A stretch of DNA of 64,000 nt from Deroplatys truncata. Its lineage: Eukaryota > Arthropoda > Insecta > Mantodea > Mantidae. Position 1 is the stretch's first letter. The number at the start of each line of letters is the position of its first letter. Below are positions 46,897 through 57,367 of the stretch, one piece after another. A program made the translations under genes and the position numbers. The stretch spans positions 62,914,364 through 62,978,363 of the forward strand of contig CM060980.1 of NCBI GenBank assembly GCA_030765065.1, written 5' to 3'. Below the pieces are notes generated by a model. That model saw nothing but the letters and a program-made list of their open reading frames with translations, made no database searches and had not been told where the DNA came from.

Positions 46897-47241
46897 CGAT
46901 GACCAGGAAAGGAGTAGAATAACCAGGAAGGGGCGAAGGAACCAGGACGTGGAACGAATGGAGAAGTGAACTGAATTACAAGACGCAGATTCCAGAAACA
47001 ACAACAGGGACGACAGACTACGCGGATGATTGGACATCGTAATTCCGAGATTAAAAGGCAACAGGGGAATTCAACTACAGAACACCAAAACGTCGTAGAT
47101 TCATCATAATACGACGCAGAAGCGACATATAATCTAGGAGAGAGGGGCAGAAAGCTGGACATCAAAGCAACACCAGCAGATAGCATCAGAAAGGTTAGAA
47201 AAGTGTTATGTTAATTCTAAAAAAAAGGTAAAAAAAATTAA

Positions 47242-48441
47242 ATGTACCTTAGGAGCGGTAGGATAAAGAAAACAATGTCCGCTAATAATACTAAAGAAAT
47301 AATTATGGAGGGAGATAGTGTAACAGTTAGCTGTAATTCAATACAGGTTACAGAAAATAGTTCAAACAATGTAGGATTTGAGGGAGGAAATGTTAGTGCA
47401 GAAAGTGAGAATAGAACAGCAGGAAATGTAAATTTTGATGTTAGTATGATGATGGAAATGCTGAGAAATATGAATGATAATATGCAAAAGAATAATGAGA
47501 AATTAAGGGAAGATATGCAAAAGAATAATGAGAAATTAGAAAAGAAAATAGATCAAAACAGGGAAGATATGCAAAAGAATAATGAGAAATTAGAAAAGAA
47601 AATAGATCAAAACAGGGAAGATGTGCAAAAGAATAATGGGAAATTAGAAAAATTAACTCAGAGTAATGAGAAATTAAGGGAAGATATGCAAAAGAATAAT
47701 AGGGAATTAAGAGAAGATATTGATAGGAGTTTAGAACAAAAACTAGATCAGAATAAGAGAGAATAAAGGGAAGATATTGGTAAGAGCTTAGAACAAAACA
47801 GTGAAGAAATTGAAAAGAAATTCATGGAGCTAGATAGTAGTATGATGAGAATGAGAAATGAAAATCAGGAAATGATAGCAAATGAGATAGGTGAAGTTTC
47901 AAAGAAAATGTTAGACATGAGCAGGGAAATATCTAACCAAAAAACTGAGGTTAATAATAAAATAGAACAGGTTGATGTAAAATGTACAGAGTTAGGTAGC
48001 CGAATGAGTAGCATTTCAAGTGAGGTAAGAGAGATGATGGAGGCTACAAATGTAGATGTGAATCAGGCGCAAGTTAATTTCAGAGGGGAAATATCAGAAA
48101 TACAGAAGGAGTCAGTAATGCAAAGAAATAAATTGTACGAAGAAGTTAAAGTTTTGCCTATAAATAATCAAAAGCCAACTTATGAAATTAACAAGTACCA
48201 AGTTGTTCAAAACGAAAACTCCAATCCAGTACAGTTTAGTACAGATTTGTCAGAGTATTCTCAAATTAAAAAGATACCAGAAGAATTGAAAATGACAATT
48301 GTTAAAAGATGTGTTGTTCAGGAAACTTTAGATTGTTTTCAAATGTTATCATGGGACGAAATTTCATATGAATACAAGAGGTTATTCATGAACAAATTTT
48401 TGAAGGTTAGGATACGGCTACGAGTAATGTTTAGCCACTGA
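47242..48441 (+). pseudogene. Gag-like protein of the LTR retrotransposon, one in-frame stop
   Basis: The frame starts at 47242 (MYLRSGRIKKTMSANN), a start typical of arthropod Gypsy-type Gag proteins. It runs in one frame to 48441 (400 codons counting both stops), interrupted only by TAA at 47764-47766, where a TTA leucine codon is expected from the repeat pattern. Residues about 75-175 form a coiled-coil region of tandem 'KNNEKL-x-x-DMQ' and 'KKIDQNRED' units; two units of 18 codons are nearly identical at nucleotide level (47508-47615). After the stop the coil continues, and the last 60 residues (DCFQMLSWDEISYEYKRLFM) resemble a Gag capsid segment. There is no zinc knuckle, and the frame ends early, where pol would normally follow. 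In the full element Gag forms the particle around the RNA. Confidence 0.75.
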
Positions 48442-48444
48442 CAA

Positions 48445-49150
48445 TTTGATCCAGGAGGGTAAATAGCAATGAGATGTAAAGTAAATGCTGGATAGTTAAA
48501 GATGACCTGCAGAGAAATGTATTGGAACGTAAGAGGGTTAACTATTTATATATGTCATTTGAAAAGAGAAATAAATTATATAAAAAAATTAAATTTTTAC
48601 TAACTGTAACAGCATTTGAAATTAAGAATGTAAAGACTGAAACTTAATATGATATTAAAGTAAAAGTACGTAGATATAATTCCTAGAGTATTGTGAATAT
48701 AAAGTACAAAACAACAAAAATGGGGTAAAATTAATTAAAACAAATACTTATGTAGCAAACAGAAAATGTGAAACAGTGTCTAGATTTAAGAGATGTAAAT
48801 ATATTTGTGTAGAGGGTGAATATTTTAGTAAATATGTATAGTAATTACAAAAATTCTTAAATACACAAATTTTTGTCAATAACTTAAGAAAGTAAACCAA
48901 TTTGTAACAGTAACTAAATATTTCAGGGTACAGTATTTGCTATAAAAATTGTAAATGTCGGATTAATGTCTAAACACATTAGACCAGAGCCAGTAAATAG
49001 TGGCGAGATAAAGGAAAAACATATGTCATGTATTAAATGCGTGTGAGGTGTTAAGTGAAAGTGATAAATAGTGCGAGTTCCAAGATTTAGGAGACTAAAA
49101 ACCCAATTATAAAATTTCCAAACAAGTTGTAAATATTTATAATTATGTTT
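48445..49150 (+). other. Non-coding 3' interior of the LTR element
   Basis: AT-rich, without conserved frames. It lies where pol would be expected and ends in a short purine-rich agtggggc (49153-49160), the probable polypurine tract. Confidence 0.6.
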
Positions 49151-49163
49151 CTAGTGGGGCATA

Positions 49164-50207
49164 TGATGCAGTAATTTGTATCACAAATTATTTAAATGTA
49201 AAGAGTGATTATAGTATGAATATGCATTATTATGTGACGTTGATTTGAGATGTTTGTTGATTGTAATTATTGTTGGGAAGTAAGTTTATACTGCCTTACT
49301 GAAACTGACAATAATAGCGTGCAATAATGCAGCGAGGGGGTGAGCTGTTTATCATTATTGGAAACGAGGAAGTTACGTAATGTTGGCGCGTTTTTCTGTA
49401 GAAATTGCTGGAACATTTCCCTAGAGCATATGTATTCATAATTTTCATTGGATATAAAAATAGACGCTAATGTTGGCGCGTTTTATTAGCCAATTGCAGT
49501 TCAGTTATAATCTTTAGGCATATAGGGGTGTATGAGTATAAAAGAGCTAGGTTAGAGGTAAAACCCGTCAGTTCATCAAAATTCTTTGTACACTACATGT
49601 CGCATTCCCGTCAGTTCGTCGAAAATATCTGTATGATATACGTCACCTTCAGTCCAGCAGAAATATTACACGTCGGCTATCGATTCGCAAGTTACGCGTA
49701 TAAGAGTTATGAAAAATCTCAAGTATGGTAAAGTTAATTATACAAAAGGTTGAAGTACGTGGATTAAAAGTGATCAGTAAGAAGTTGTTATAACAGTTTC
49801 AGTTTGGCGAGTGTCTAGATCAATGTGTAAATGTGATAGTGACTGTTTCGACAATAAAAGTGTAAAACAAATTCCTTCATCAGTGTTATCTTTGGATAAA
49901 AGATTCCTTTCCGTTTACACAACCTGTATAAAGAGAAGTGCTCGACCCAAAAAGATCATAGCTAGCCGGAGGACAGTGAAACAAAATTAAATAAAAATAA
50001 AAGTAACATTTTTCAAACAAAAACTAATACTGCCGCAAATTGCTAACACCAGATGGAGCTACAAACCTAACAAAGAATCACGTCACAAAAATGGCTTCAC
50101 CACATGAAGTAAACACACATACACAAATAACATTATAAATTTACCATCGCAAATTGGCTCCCAAATGTTGGGGCTCAATAAATAAATATAACATAAATAC
50201 CGCCGCA
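49164..50207 (+). repeat. 3' LTR (LTR2)
   Basis: 1,044 bp. TATAAAAG at 49537-49544, TCAGTT initiator at 49568-49573 and AATAAA at 49853-49858. The extra 30-bp unit (ending 'attacacgtc') lies at about 49646-49675. It is followed directly by the GTTT target duplication. Confidence 0.92.
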
Positions 50208-50211
50208 GTTT

Positions 50212-50950
50212 TTGTTACTAAATTTTTCTGGATTAAAATGAAATTTGGGAGTCTTAGAGAACAAGCGTTTCTGCATTTAATTAGTATATAATATTTGGGA
50301 TATATTCAAAAACGTTTATGAAAAGTGGCATAAGTCACACCATGTTTTCTAACAAAAAAGTTTGTACCTCATACTTCAGGTACACTTTTCTTCCTTTGGG
50401 TTGATTGTACAGACACCATTTTTTTCCTGTGATACTTAACATATAACTTGAGATCCTGAACTAAATTAAATTTGGATACCATAAATATAAGAAGGTAAAA
50501 AAATGTTGCATATCTAATGACACAAATGACCTATATTTTTTACCAGTTACTATTTTTTATATCCATCTTAAACTTAATATTCCAAAAAACGATTAGTTCA
50601 CTAGCTACATTACGTAGCTATACATATACAGTAAAATTTCATGACAATAGCTTTGATAGTTTTTGAAAGAAGTGTACCTGAAGTGTTAAAAAATGAAGTT
50701 ACGGGAAATTGAGTCGAAAGTTGAAAGTGCAGTTTTTGCTTATTTACTCACTTTGTCAGAACATGCCAGCCCCATATTCCTCGTCACTGTGGTTATTTTC
50801 AGCTCCTCTCTTCTTCTTCTTCTTCTTCTTCTTCTTCTTCTTCTTCTTCTTCTTGGGGCTAGCCTTCACTACAAGTCTGAGGGGATGGGTACAGGAAACA
50901 ATGTGCTTCCATCTGCAACTTGACTTCAACATCGGGATTTATGGCTATAC
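50212..50950. other. Flanking DNA with CTT microsatellite
   Basis: No gene. (CTT)n lies at 50809-50854; the second unit has 24 more bases at 59013-59082. CTTCAGGTACACTT (50374-50387) and its inverse complement (50670-50683) are about 290 bp apart; a small inverted-repeat element is possible but no target duplication was found. Confidence 0.6.
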
Positions 50951-51012
50951 GGTCTAAGGCATGATAGGAGTAGCTAACCTATCAAGACCAAGGATTCGTA
51001 GGATCGAATCCC

Positions 51013-51222
51013 GGTAAAATGCATGTTCTGCGCTCAATTGAAACTGTGGAAAAGGATGGGGAGGGCCCAACTAAAGCAAGGGGTGTGACGGCACGGTTGG
51101 ATGCTGACGGGTTTCAATTGAAACTATGGAAAAGGATGGGGAGGGCCCAACTAAAGCAAGCGGTGTGACGGCACCGTTGGATGCTGACGGGTTTCAATTG
51201 AGTGCAGAACATGCATTTTACC
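51013..51222. mobile_element. 210-bp inverted-repeat element with inner tandem repeat
   Basis: 32-bp terminal inverted repeats (left begins GGTAAAATGCATGTTCTG, right is its inverse complement with one mismatch) enclose two 80-bp tandem units (period 51035, 51115, 51195) containing 'ggatggggagggcccaacta'. CCC borders both ends, a possible 3-bp target duplication. Upstream, 'ggatcgaatccc' looks like a B-box of a tRNA-like sequence. It encodes nothing. Confidence 0.65.
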
Positions 51223-51268
51223 CCCCTTTATTTTTTTAAAAAAAATCACTCCCTATATTGGGCGGCGG

Positions 51269-51540
51269 TTTATGAGATCAAACTATGCTGCAATTATCAT
51301 GTGTTCAGATGGCCGAGCGGTGTAAGCCATTGTGGCATGATATGGTTACGCTGCATAGTCGGAGCTTCGCGCACCAAAGTGAATTTTTTTTACTCTCATT
51401 GTTAATTAATGAGATCGGACAATGCTGCAGCTATCATGTGTTCAGATGGCTAAGCGGTTTAAGGCATTGTGGCATGATATGGTTAGGCTGCATAGTCAGA
51501 GGTTCGCACCCCGAAGTAACAAAAATATTTTTTCGTTTGT
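51269..51540 (+). repeat. Tandem dimer of a tRNA-Ser/Leu-like SINE head
   Basis: Two units with a 137-bp period. Each has 'tgttcagatgg..gagcgg' or 'tgttcagatggctaagcgg' (A-box region of type II tRNAs) and, about 60 bp later, a B-box-like region; in the second unit it is 'aggttcgcacccc'. Type II tRNAs (Ser, Leu) have this wide spacing because of a long variable arm. The acceptor arms do not pair well enough for a functional gene call. Confidence 0.5.
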
Positions 51541-51544
51541 GTTT

Positions 51545-52600
51545 TTATTCTTACTCTAAGCGAAAGAAATCATCTAACTCATTGTGCACAAGGTTGCGGA
51601 AGATGGGGGGCGTGTCCTTGTGCCGCCATATTTAAATGACCAATTTAAAGGGCTTACTAATCGTGTGACATACCATGTTATATATATCATTTTAAAGCTT
51701 AGGAATTGTACTTTTTTATAGAATAGAAAACAAAAAATCGATATTTTCGCTGAAATTCCCTTCCCGGTGTCGTTAAATAGTAAATTAAACTTCTCTTCAG
51801 TTAATTTTATTTTAGTGGAATTCTGATCGTATTGATTATATTGCGTCAAAACTTTCGCAGTGAAATCTGTGCTTTTAGTTGACTTTTTCTGAAACACATC
51901 TTTGTTTAGTGTTATTGCAGAACTTTTATTATTTATTTTGCTTTTATAGACGACATGTTCTCTGTGATGACGCAACCATCAGAACGCTGAACTAATGAAG
52001 TTTACTTGTTAATTACGTTATATAAATGCATTGTCTTTTCAACGGGAGTAAAAGATGCTCGTTTGTAGGAGGAAACGCTTCTACTCTTCCTATTTAACGT
52101 TATTGCTGGTGCGTCAATACCGTGGCTAACGAGATACACTGGAATCAGCTGCTACTTCTAGTCCAGTCATGACCCGACGAAGTGAGATTACACTTGCATA
52201 ATATATCCATATTCTAAACAAACAGATAAATTGCTCGTTAAATGCATGGAAAACGCACAGTTATATCACGAAATTATTCAATGTTAGCCATATTTAAGAC
52301 TTCGCGCCGTAGCCTATCTCTTAGCTACGATCAATACAAAATGACGTCATCTCATGAACAACCGTAACCTAATATATCTCATCCTTGAGAGATCTTTACC
52401 CTTAGCAAAAGGGACTCTTTAACAGCCGGAGAAATGTAAAAGAAAAAAAAAGTGACGGAGATGAGATGTAGCGTTCCAGAAAAAGAGCGAATTGTCTGCT
52501 GATTGTGTGTAGGCGTTGCTGTCGCAAAATGTAGTCATTCCATAAGACAGTTGCAGTATTTTGTATACACATTACTCATGGCGGCGTGACATAGGGTTTA
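51545..52600. other. Intergenic within the duplicated unit
   Basis: No gene recognised. A 133-codon minus-strand open frame (51574-51975, repeated at 59802-60203) has no known motif. Confidence 0.45.
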
Positions 52601-52603
52601 GCG

Positions 52604-53409
52604 CAGGGACAACCAACGCACAAGCACGCCGTATCTGTACTGTGCGCACGGTGCTGAAGGTCACTAATCGGTGCCAGCGAGGTGTACACCTGTGAATCAA
52701 TCACTACTTCACGCAGTGGCGTTCAGTAAGCTGTAGTTGCGTTACCATTAAAATATTAAGGATAGGATAGTAGAGAAGCAATCTGTCACAGTCTGTGTTA
52801 TACGTGGTTTAACATTCCTCTTGCCCCTGGTATTAAATTATAGACAAAACGACCCAATACAAGTCAATTATAGCCTTTAGTCCTATTCAGCCAAATGATA
52901 GCATACACATGAATATCTTTTACTATAAGAGCAAAACAGTACTTTGTTAGTGGAAATTAGCACAATTTTGATTCTGGAAAGGTTGCACAAGTGTAAAATA
53001 ACAAAATAAATTGTACTATACCGTAATAATATTACAAAAAGGACTTCAAATTAAGCAAATATAAATTGTGCAGTAAATACATGCTCCAAGTAAAAATTTG
53101 ATTCATCCAGTTCTTCTTTTGCTTTTTGACATATTTTGGTGTTCAAAATATTCGCCACACTTGAAAACACTTAAACCCATCTCTGAACCCTTAATGCACA
53201 CTTTAAGTTATGTTCACTGATGTCGGCTTTATTCATAGCTGAAAATAAAGCTTCACATATATAGGTTGGACCAAACACTATCATAGATGTCGCGCGCATC
53301 TGTACTGACCATCACTGCTACGGAAGACCTCCCAATGCGAGCACGCACTGGGTCAGCACAGTGCCGTATTCAAGCACATGTACCGCGGCAAGCGGGTTGG
53401 TTGTGGCTG
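52604..53409 (-). mobile_element. hAT transposon remnant
   Basis: Ends CAGGGACAACCAAC (52604-52617) and, inverted, CAGCCACAACCAAC (53396-53409). The flanking octamers GTTTAGCG (52596-52603) and GTCAAGCG (53410-53417) form an 8-bp target duplication with two mismatches. Near 53290-53100 the minus strand encodes 'FGPTYICEALFSAMNKADIS' and 'EHNLKCALRV', which resembles the C-terminal dimerisation region of hAT transposases (a 'CE-x-x-FS-x-M' block, then 'DEHL'). The rest of the transposase is deleted. Confidence 0.65.
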
Positions 53410-53639
53410 GTCAAGCGTGTCTAAATCTTCTGCGGTGTGGCGAACCCCGGTTTGAAATAATGGTTCGGTATAAATTTTCTCCGCAGTTTCTCTTTCTCTC
53501 AAATAACCTCAGAGTTATATCTGAACTCAGGCTAGAGGGTGTAAAAAACTAAAATGAAGAAAAAAGTATAGGGTAAAAGTGTAAGTGAAAGAATGTAATT
53601 GTAAGTAAAGACATGTGTGAAGACATCTTTACTTCGTTT

Positions 53640-54465
53640 TTTGCTTTCTCTACTACGTTTAGTAAGTAGATATATATTGTGTTCCACCCAAAATTTCGAT
53701 ACCGAGATTTCACCGGAAAAATGTTTCGAGGCGCCCTGAGTCCAAATAAAGCATTTTTGGAAATATGTTGTGTGTGTATGTAAACAGCATAACTCAAAAA
53801 CGAAAAGTCGGATAAATACAAAACTTGCTGTTTAGGTTCAATATCTTCCAAAAATGCGACACGAAGATTTTCGTCAAAAATTCCCCCCGCCCCAAACTAG
53901 ACTTTACACGGAACAGTTTTTGAAATGTCTTATTTTTAAAAACAGTCTAACGATGTTGATTAAAACAGCATATATTAAAGTTATTTACACGACAAATAAA
54001 ATATATATCTTGAATTTTCAGGGAATAGCCTATGAAGTCCTCTTCATTCGGAAGGAATTTTGTAAAATTGCACAAAAAATATAAATCTCTTTAAAACAGA
54101 CAATTTACTTCGAATAAGGTGTTTTGTGCACTAAGCTGTTTCTAAGATATCCGACATTAAAGGTTCGAAATGTTCATTTATTGGTCATTCTCTTAAAGTA
54201 CCTTCAACATTCAGCTGTTTCTCGTGATTGCATGGAAAGTATGGCATTTTAAGGTCGGCATATAGCGTCCAGTTCTTAAACATTTGGCTATCGCTGTTCC
54301 CTTTGTATCTATAACGAAATGTGTAATGTAGCTATTTCTGCAAAGGTTTATTTGGATTAAAATGTTGTAGATAGAAAAATAAGCTTGTGTAAGAATAACT
54401 TGTATACGCACCAATAAACGATAGAGGGCAGGGAAAGTCATGTGAATGTATCACATGAGATTTTT
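53640..54465 (-). repeat. Family A, full-length copy
   Basis: From 'gctttctctactacgtttag' to 'gggaaagtcatgtgaatgt' and 'atcacatgagatt'. A second identical copy lies at 61868-62693 in the other unit. Confidence 0.85.
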
Positions 54466-54510
54466 AAGATTTATTAACTAGTTTCATGGTTTATTTTACA
54501 CCATATATAC

Positions 54511-54512
<2 letters not shown>

Positions 54513-54567
<55 letters not shown>
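54513..54567 (+). repeat. (AAT)n microsatellite
   Basis: Pure AAT run; the counterpart at 62741-62810 is 15 bases longer. Confidence 0.95.
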
Positions 54568-54568
<1 letters not shown>

Positions 54569-54639
54569 TTGAATTTGTTTAAAGCGCAACTGGATAAGAC
54601 GATTGATCGAACCATTCTCAATGTTTGACTTTGGATGTA

Positions 54640-55232
54640 AAGTTGAATCGGAAAATCAAATATTTCGACGGGGGGAGGGAGGGCTCCCATCCACTGGTGC
54701 TCAGCATCGCACGTAGGCCACTAGTGAGCCATTTGTCTCTTACGTAACCCCTGGGAGAAAGGGATGAAGGGAAACCAGAAAGACAACCAGATACGGACGA
54801 CGATGCGCGCAAGCAAGGACAGGGTCCCTGGCGATTCCAGAATCACACTAATCCTGATGCCGGCGCAAACCTGCCTGTGCTATTAATCCCGGGGTCCCGG
54901 AAAAAAACCCTCCAGGAATGTGCACTAACCAAGCACCTGGGAGGAATCTTTATGCAGAGTAGACTCCACCGTCCCGTCGCCACGCACCAATCGTCGTCGC
55001 CTGGTCCACGATCCTCCCTGAAACATTGAAGGGTTAAACAGATGAAAGGAAATGATGGGGAGAGGAAAAAATGGACAGGAAATTCGTGTAGAAGAGGAAC
55101 CAGAATTCGCCACCAACATAGGAAAACGACGAAAAAGTCCAAGGTGAGAGCGACCGGCCCAACTAGAATCGAATCCGGAACCTGCATGCGAGCCTTACAC
55201 GTTACCGCGGAGCCATCTTGCTTGGTTTAAGT
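54640..55232 (-). repeat. SINE-C, long copy
   Basis: The minus-strand head at 55232-55140 has 'agatggctccgcggtaac' (A-box region) and 'ggattcgattctagttgg' (B-box). The body continues through 'aaatgatggggagaggaaa' and 'cgtcgtcgcctggtccac' to 'gggagccctccctcccc' near 54670. Compare 40600-40985 and 757-1218. Repeated at 62883-63475. Confidence 0.7.
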
Positions 55233-55244
55233 TGTATCACACTT

Positions 55245-55345
55245 GAAAGTTTCGTTGCCGCCACCGGAACTCGAACCATGAGTCTTCGACTTTCCGTGCC
55301 GATATTTTATTCTCTAGCTATTGTGCCAAGATTACCGAGGACGCG
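55245..55345 (-). repeat. tRNA-like fragment
   Basis: The minus strand has a B-box 'ggttcgagttccggtgg' (near 55278-55262) and an A-box-like 'acaatagctagagaata' upstream. Repeated at 63488-63588. Confidence 0.4.
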
Positions 55346-55439
55346 TTAAACAGTCGCATGTGATTCATGCATATCAGTTAACCTCGAAACTGGTCTCAAT
55401 AACTCAGAATTAGGATGCGTTTAAGGCGATTTTAATTTA

Positions 55440-56600
55440 CATGTGCTTTTTTATTCGGGTTCTAGTTAACTATATTAATTTATGTCTGTATTTATTCGCT
55501 CTAAATGGGTATTACCCGGTGACGGAGTTAAATATACAAAATAACATTACAAAAATTAGTGCAAAAAACTAATACAGTGAACAATAAACGATAATGTGAA
55601 TAAAACTGATCTATTAACGAATCATATTATTGTAGCTACCACTTTATGGTATCTAAATAACTTTATAATTAATAATCCAACTTTTAATCTATTCAGAATT
55701 TTCCTAAATTTCCTCATGGGCGGAGGAAAGCCCTGAAAGGCTGGCAGAGGCAATTCATTCCATTCTTCAATGGTTCCACTAACAAAGAATTTTATTACGT
55801 CAGTTCTGAGCCTTCTTCGCTTAATTTTAACCGAATGATCGTTCTTCCGTAATGTGTTGGGTTCTCCAATCTTTCACTAACGCCCGCCCATGCATTTAAA
55901 CCAGCATAAGCTTTAAATAATGCGCATAATCGATGTCTCTTACGCCGAACTTTTAACTGCTCCCACTTAATCTCTTCCCCTTTTATGGGCCCAAAATATT
56001 TACCTATTTTTATGAATCTTATAGTCCTTCTTTGTATGTTTTCTTTAGTTAACTCTATACTGGTCCCAATGTGTTATTCCATTTTCCATTATAGCCGCAC
56101 TAAAACTTATAGAATTTACCTGGATTTTGCGATTCTTTTTCAGTATCCTCGTTAAGAAATGTAATGCTTTCCAGGATTTTCTAGATGTAGGATTTAACTG
56201 ATTGTCCATCCAGCATTTCTCGCCAAGTACACACCCAAATATTTGCAGCTGTCCACCCTTGGAATTTTTTCTCCGCACATGCGATGTTATGAAGGATTTC
56301 CCCCTTAGATCTGCTAAAGCAAATGAGCTTAACTTTTCCTAAAATTAATTGTTTTATTTGCAGCTGCCTAATGATTTAATTTAAACCACCTTGAAGCACA
56401 AATTCATCTACGATATTCCAAATTTTATTGTAAATAATGAAAACATCTGCAGATAATCTTATCTGTTCTTTCACACCAGCCAACTGTATGCTAAGACCAT
56501 ACCACACGTGAAGGCACCTCTTGATGTAATTGAAATCGTACTTGAGGTTTATTGACATACGAGAATTATATGAGATAAGTTTAGTGTGTGTCCAGGCATC
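55440..56600 (-). pseudogene. LINE 3' part: end of reverse transcriptase and C-terminal region
   Basis: The minus-strand translation gives LSADVFIIYNKIWNIV (near 56470; a degraded YADD motif), then 'KVKLICFSRSKGEI', 'IPRVDSCKYLGVYL' after a frame change, and 'DEKCWMDNQLNPTSRKSW' (near 56225-56170). Farther on come 'RTIRFIKIGKYFGP' (near 56030) and, close to the end, 'TDVIKFFVSGTIEEWNELPL' (near 55795-55740), a block common in CR1/Jockey-like ORF2 ends. Several frame shifts and an Asp-to-Ser change in the YADD motif make it inactive. An AT-rich 3' tail runs to about 55440. Family naming within this group is uncertain. Confidence 0.7.
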
Positions 56601-57367
56601 ATGGTGTAGAGGTAGAGTAGTGATACGGAAAGCCGAAGGCTAAAGAAGTCACGCGGTGATCCTTACCCCCTTGGTATACGCTACAAAACGTAACACTACG
56701 GACACACTCAAGATATCGTGAGGTGAGGTCACTTTTGCCCAAACCAGCGCCTATATGTGACGAGAAGACAGGGACGTAGCTCAGGGATGTCATCGAGAGG
56801 GTTATAGGATGCGAATAGCTGGAAGGATGACGAAAGAGTGACGTTATTAGACGCATTATTATGATCCCAAGAGAGACTTTAACCTTTCTAATCACTAATC
56901 TAATCTACACTGCAGGAGGGAGAGAACTAAAGAGCCTGAGTTTACCTGGTATACAAAAGAAGTCCGGCCTTCCATCTTCGTCGTGCCTGGAGCCTACGTC
57001 GATGTTGTAAGCTAGCACAAAGTAAATTTAAAGAACTGACCGTCACAGAGTGCTGCTAGGCAGGTGGCAGGCAGAGCAACAGTCAAAAAGCTCTTTAAGT
57101 TTAAATATCCGAGGGGTATGCTGACTAGTACTGACGTGAGTGGGTGTCAGCATGATTTCATAAGCCACCCATGTGTCAAACATGAGGTGGTCATTCCCCT
57201 AAGCATCATACCACCGAACACCCGCTTATGTAAGCATCCGGGAAATGACTAGCAAGAATTCTAAAGCCGAATTCATGGATTTACTTAAACAGATTTTGTT
57301 CTGAATATCTCGAACTTTATAAAATTATATTTGTCAGGATATAAATAATCTTCTTTCTCTCCGCACT
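56600..57367. other. End of first duplication unit, nothing recognised
   Basis: Contains a possible tRNA-like A-box 'tggtgtagaggtagag' at about 56610-56625. The last bases before LTR3 are ccgcact. The matching part of the second unit lies beyond the window. Confidence 0.4.

Larger units (their letters stand above)
45857..50207 (+). mobile_element. Gag-only LTR retrotransposon with 4-bp target duplication
   Basis: Two LTRs (45857-46872 and 49164-50207) flank a 2.3-kb interior. Each begins TGATGCAG and ends CCGCCGCA. The element is flanked by GTTT at 45853-45856 and 50208-50211. The interior has a PBS-like site at 46876, a broken gag frame (47242-48441), about 700 bp of AT-rich DNA and a polypurine-like agtggggc just before the right LTR. 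There is no protease, reverse transcriptase, RNase H or integrase, so it would need enzymes from a related element. The TG...CA ends, short target duplication and MYLRSGR-type Gag start suggest a Gypsy-type element. LTRs differ at about 11 positions plus two indels. Confidence 0.9.
49164..57367 (+). repeat. Tandem segmental duplication, first unit (8,204 bp)
   Basis: It starts exactly at LTR2 and ends at the base before LTR3. Sequence from 49164 to 55757 is repeated from 57368 to 64000. Offsets are 8,204 up to the CTT array, 8,228 up to the AAT array and 8,243 afterwards, so the only length changes are in these two microsatellites. Substitutions seen by eye are at 49196, 49239, 49261 and 50671. 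Confidence 0.95.

Noticed and set aside
46806..47186. Minus-strand open frame of 126 codons across the LTR end and PBS
   Set aside because: It overlaps the LTR, PBS and gag leader, whose function is on the plus strand, and has no protein motif.
51285..51635. 116-codon plus-strand open frame conserved in both duplication units (59513-59863)
   Set aside because: Its conservation only reflects the recent segmental duplication. It runs through tRNA-like repeats.
52320..52460. Possible host gene exon near 52.3-52.5 kb
   Set aside because: No open frame with splice sites and no recognisable domain.
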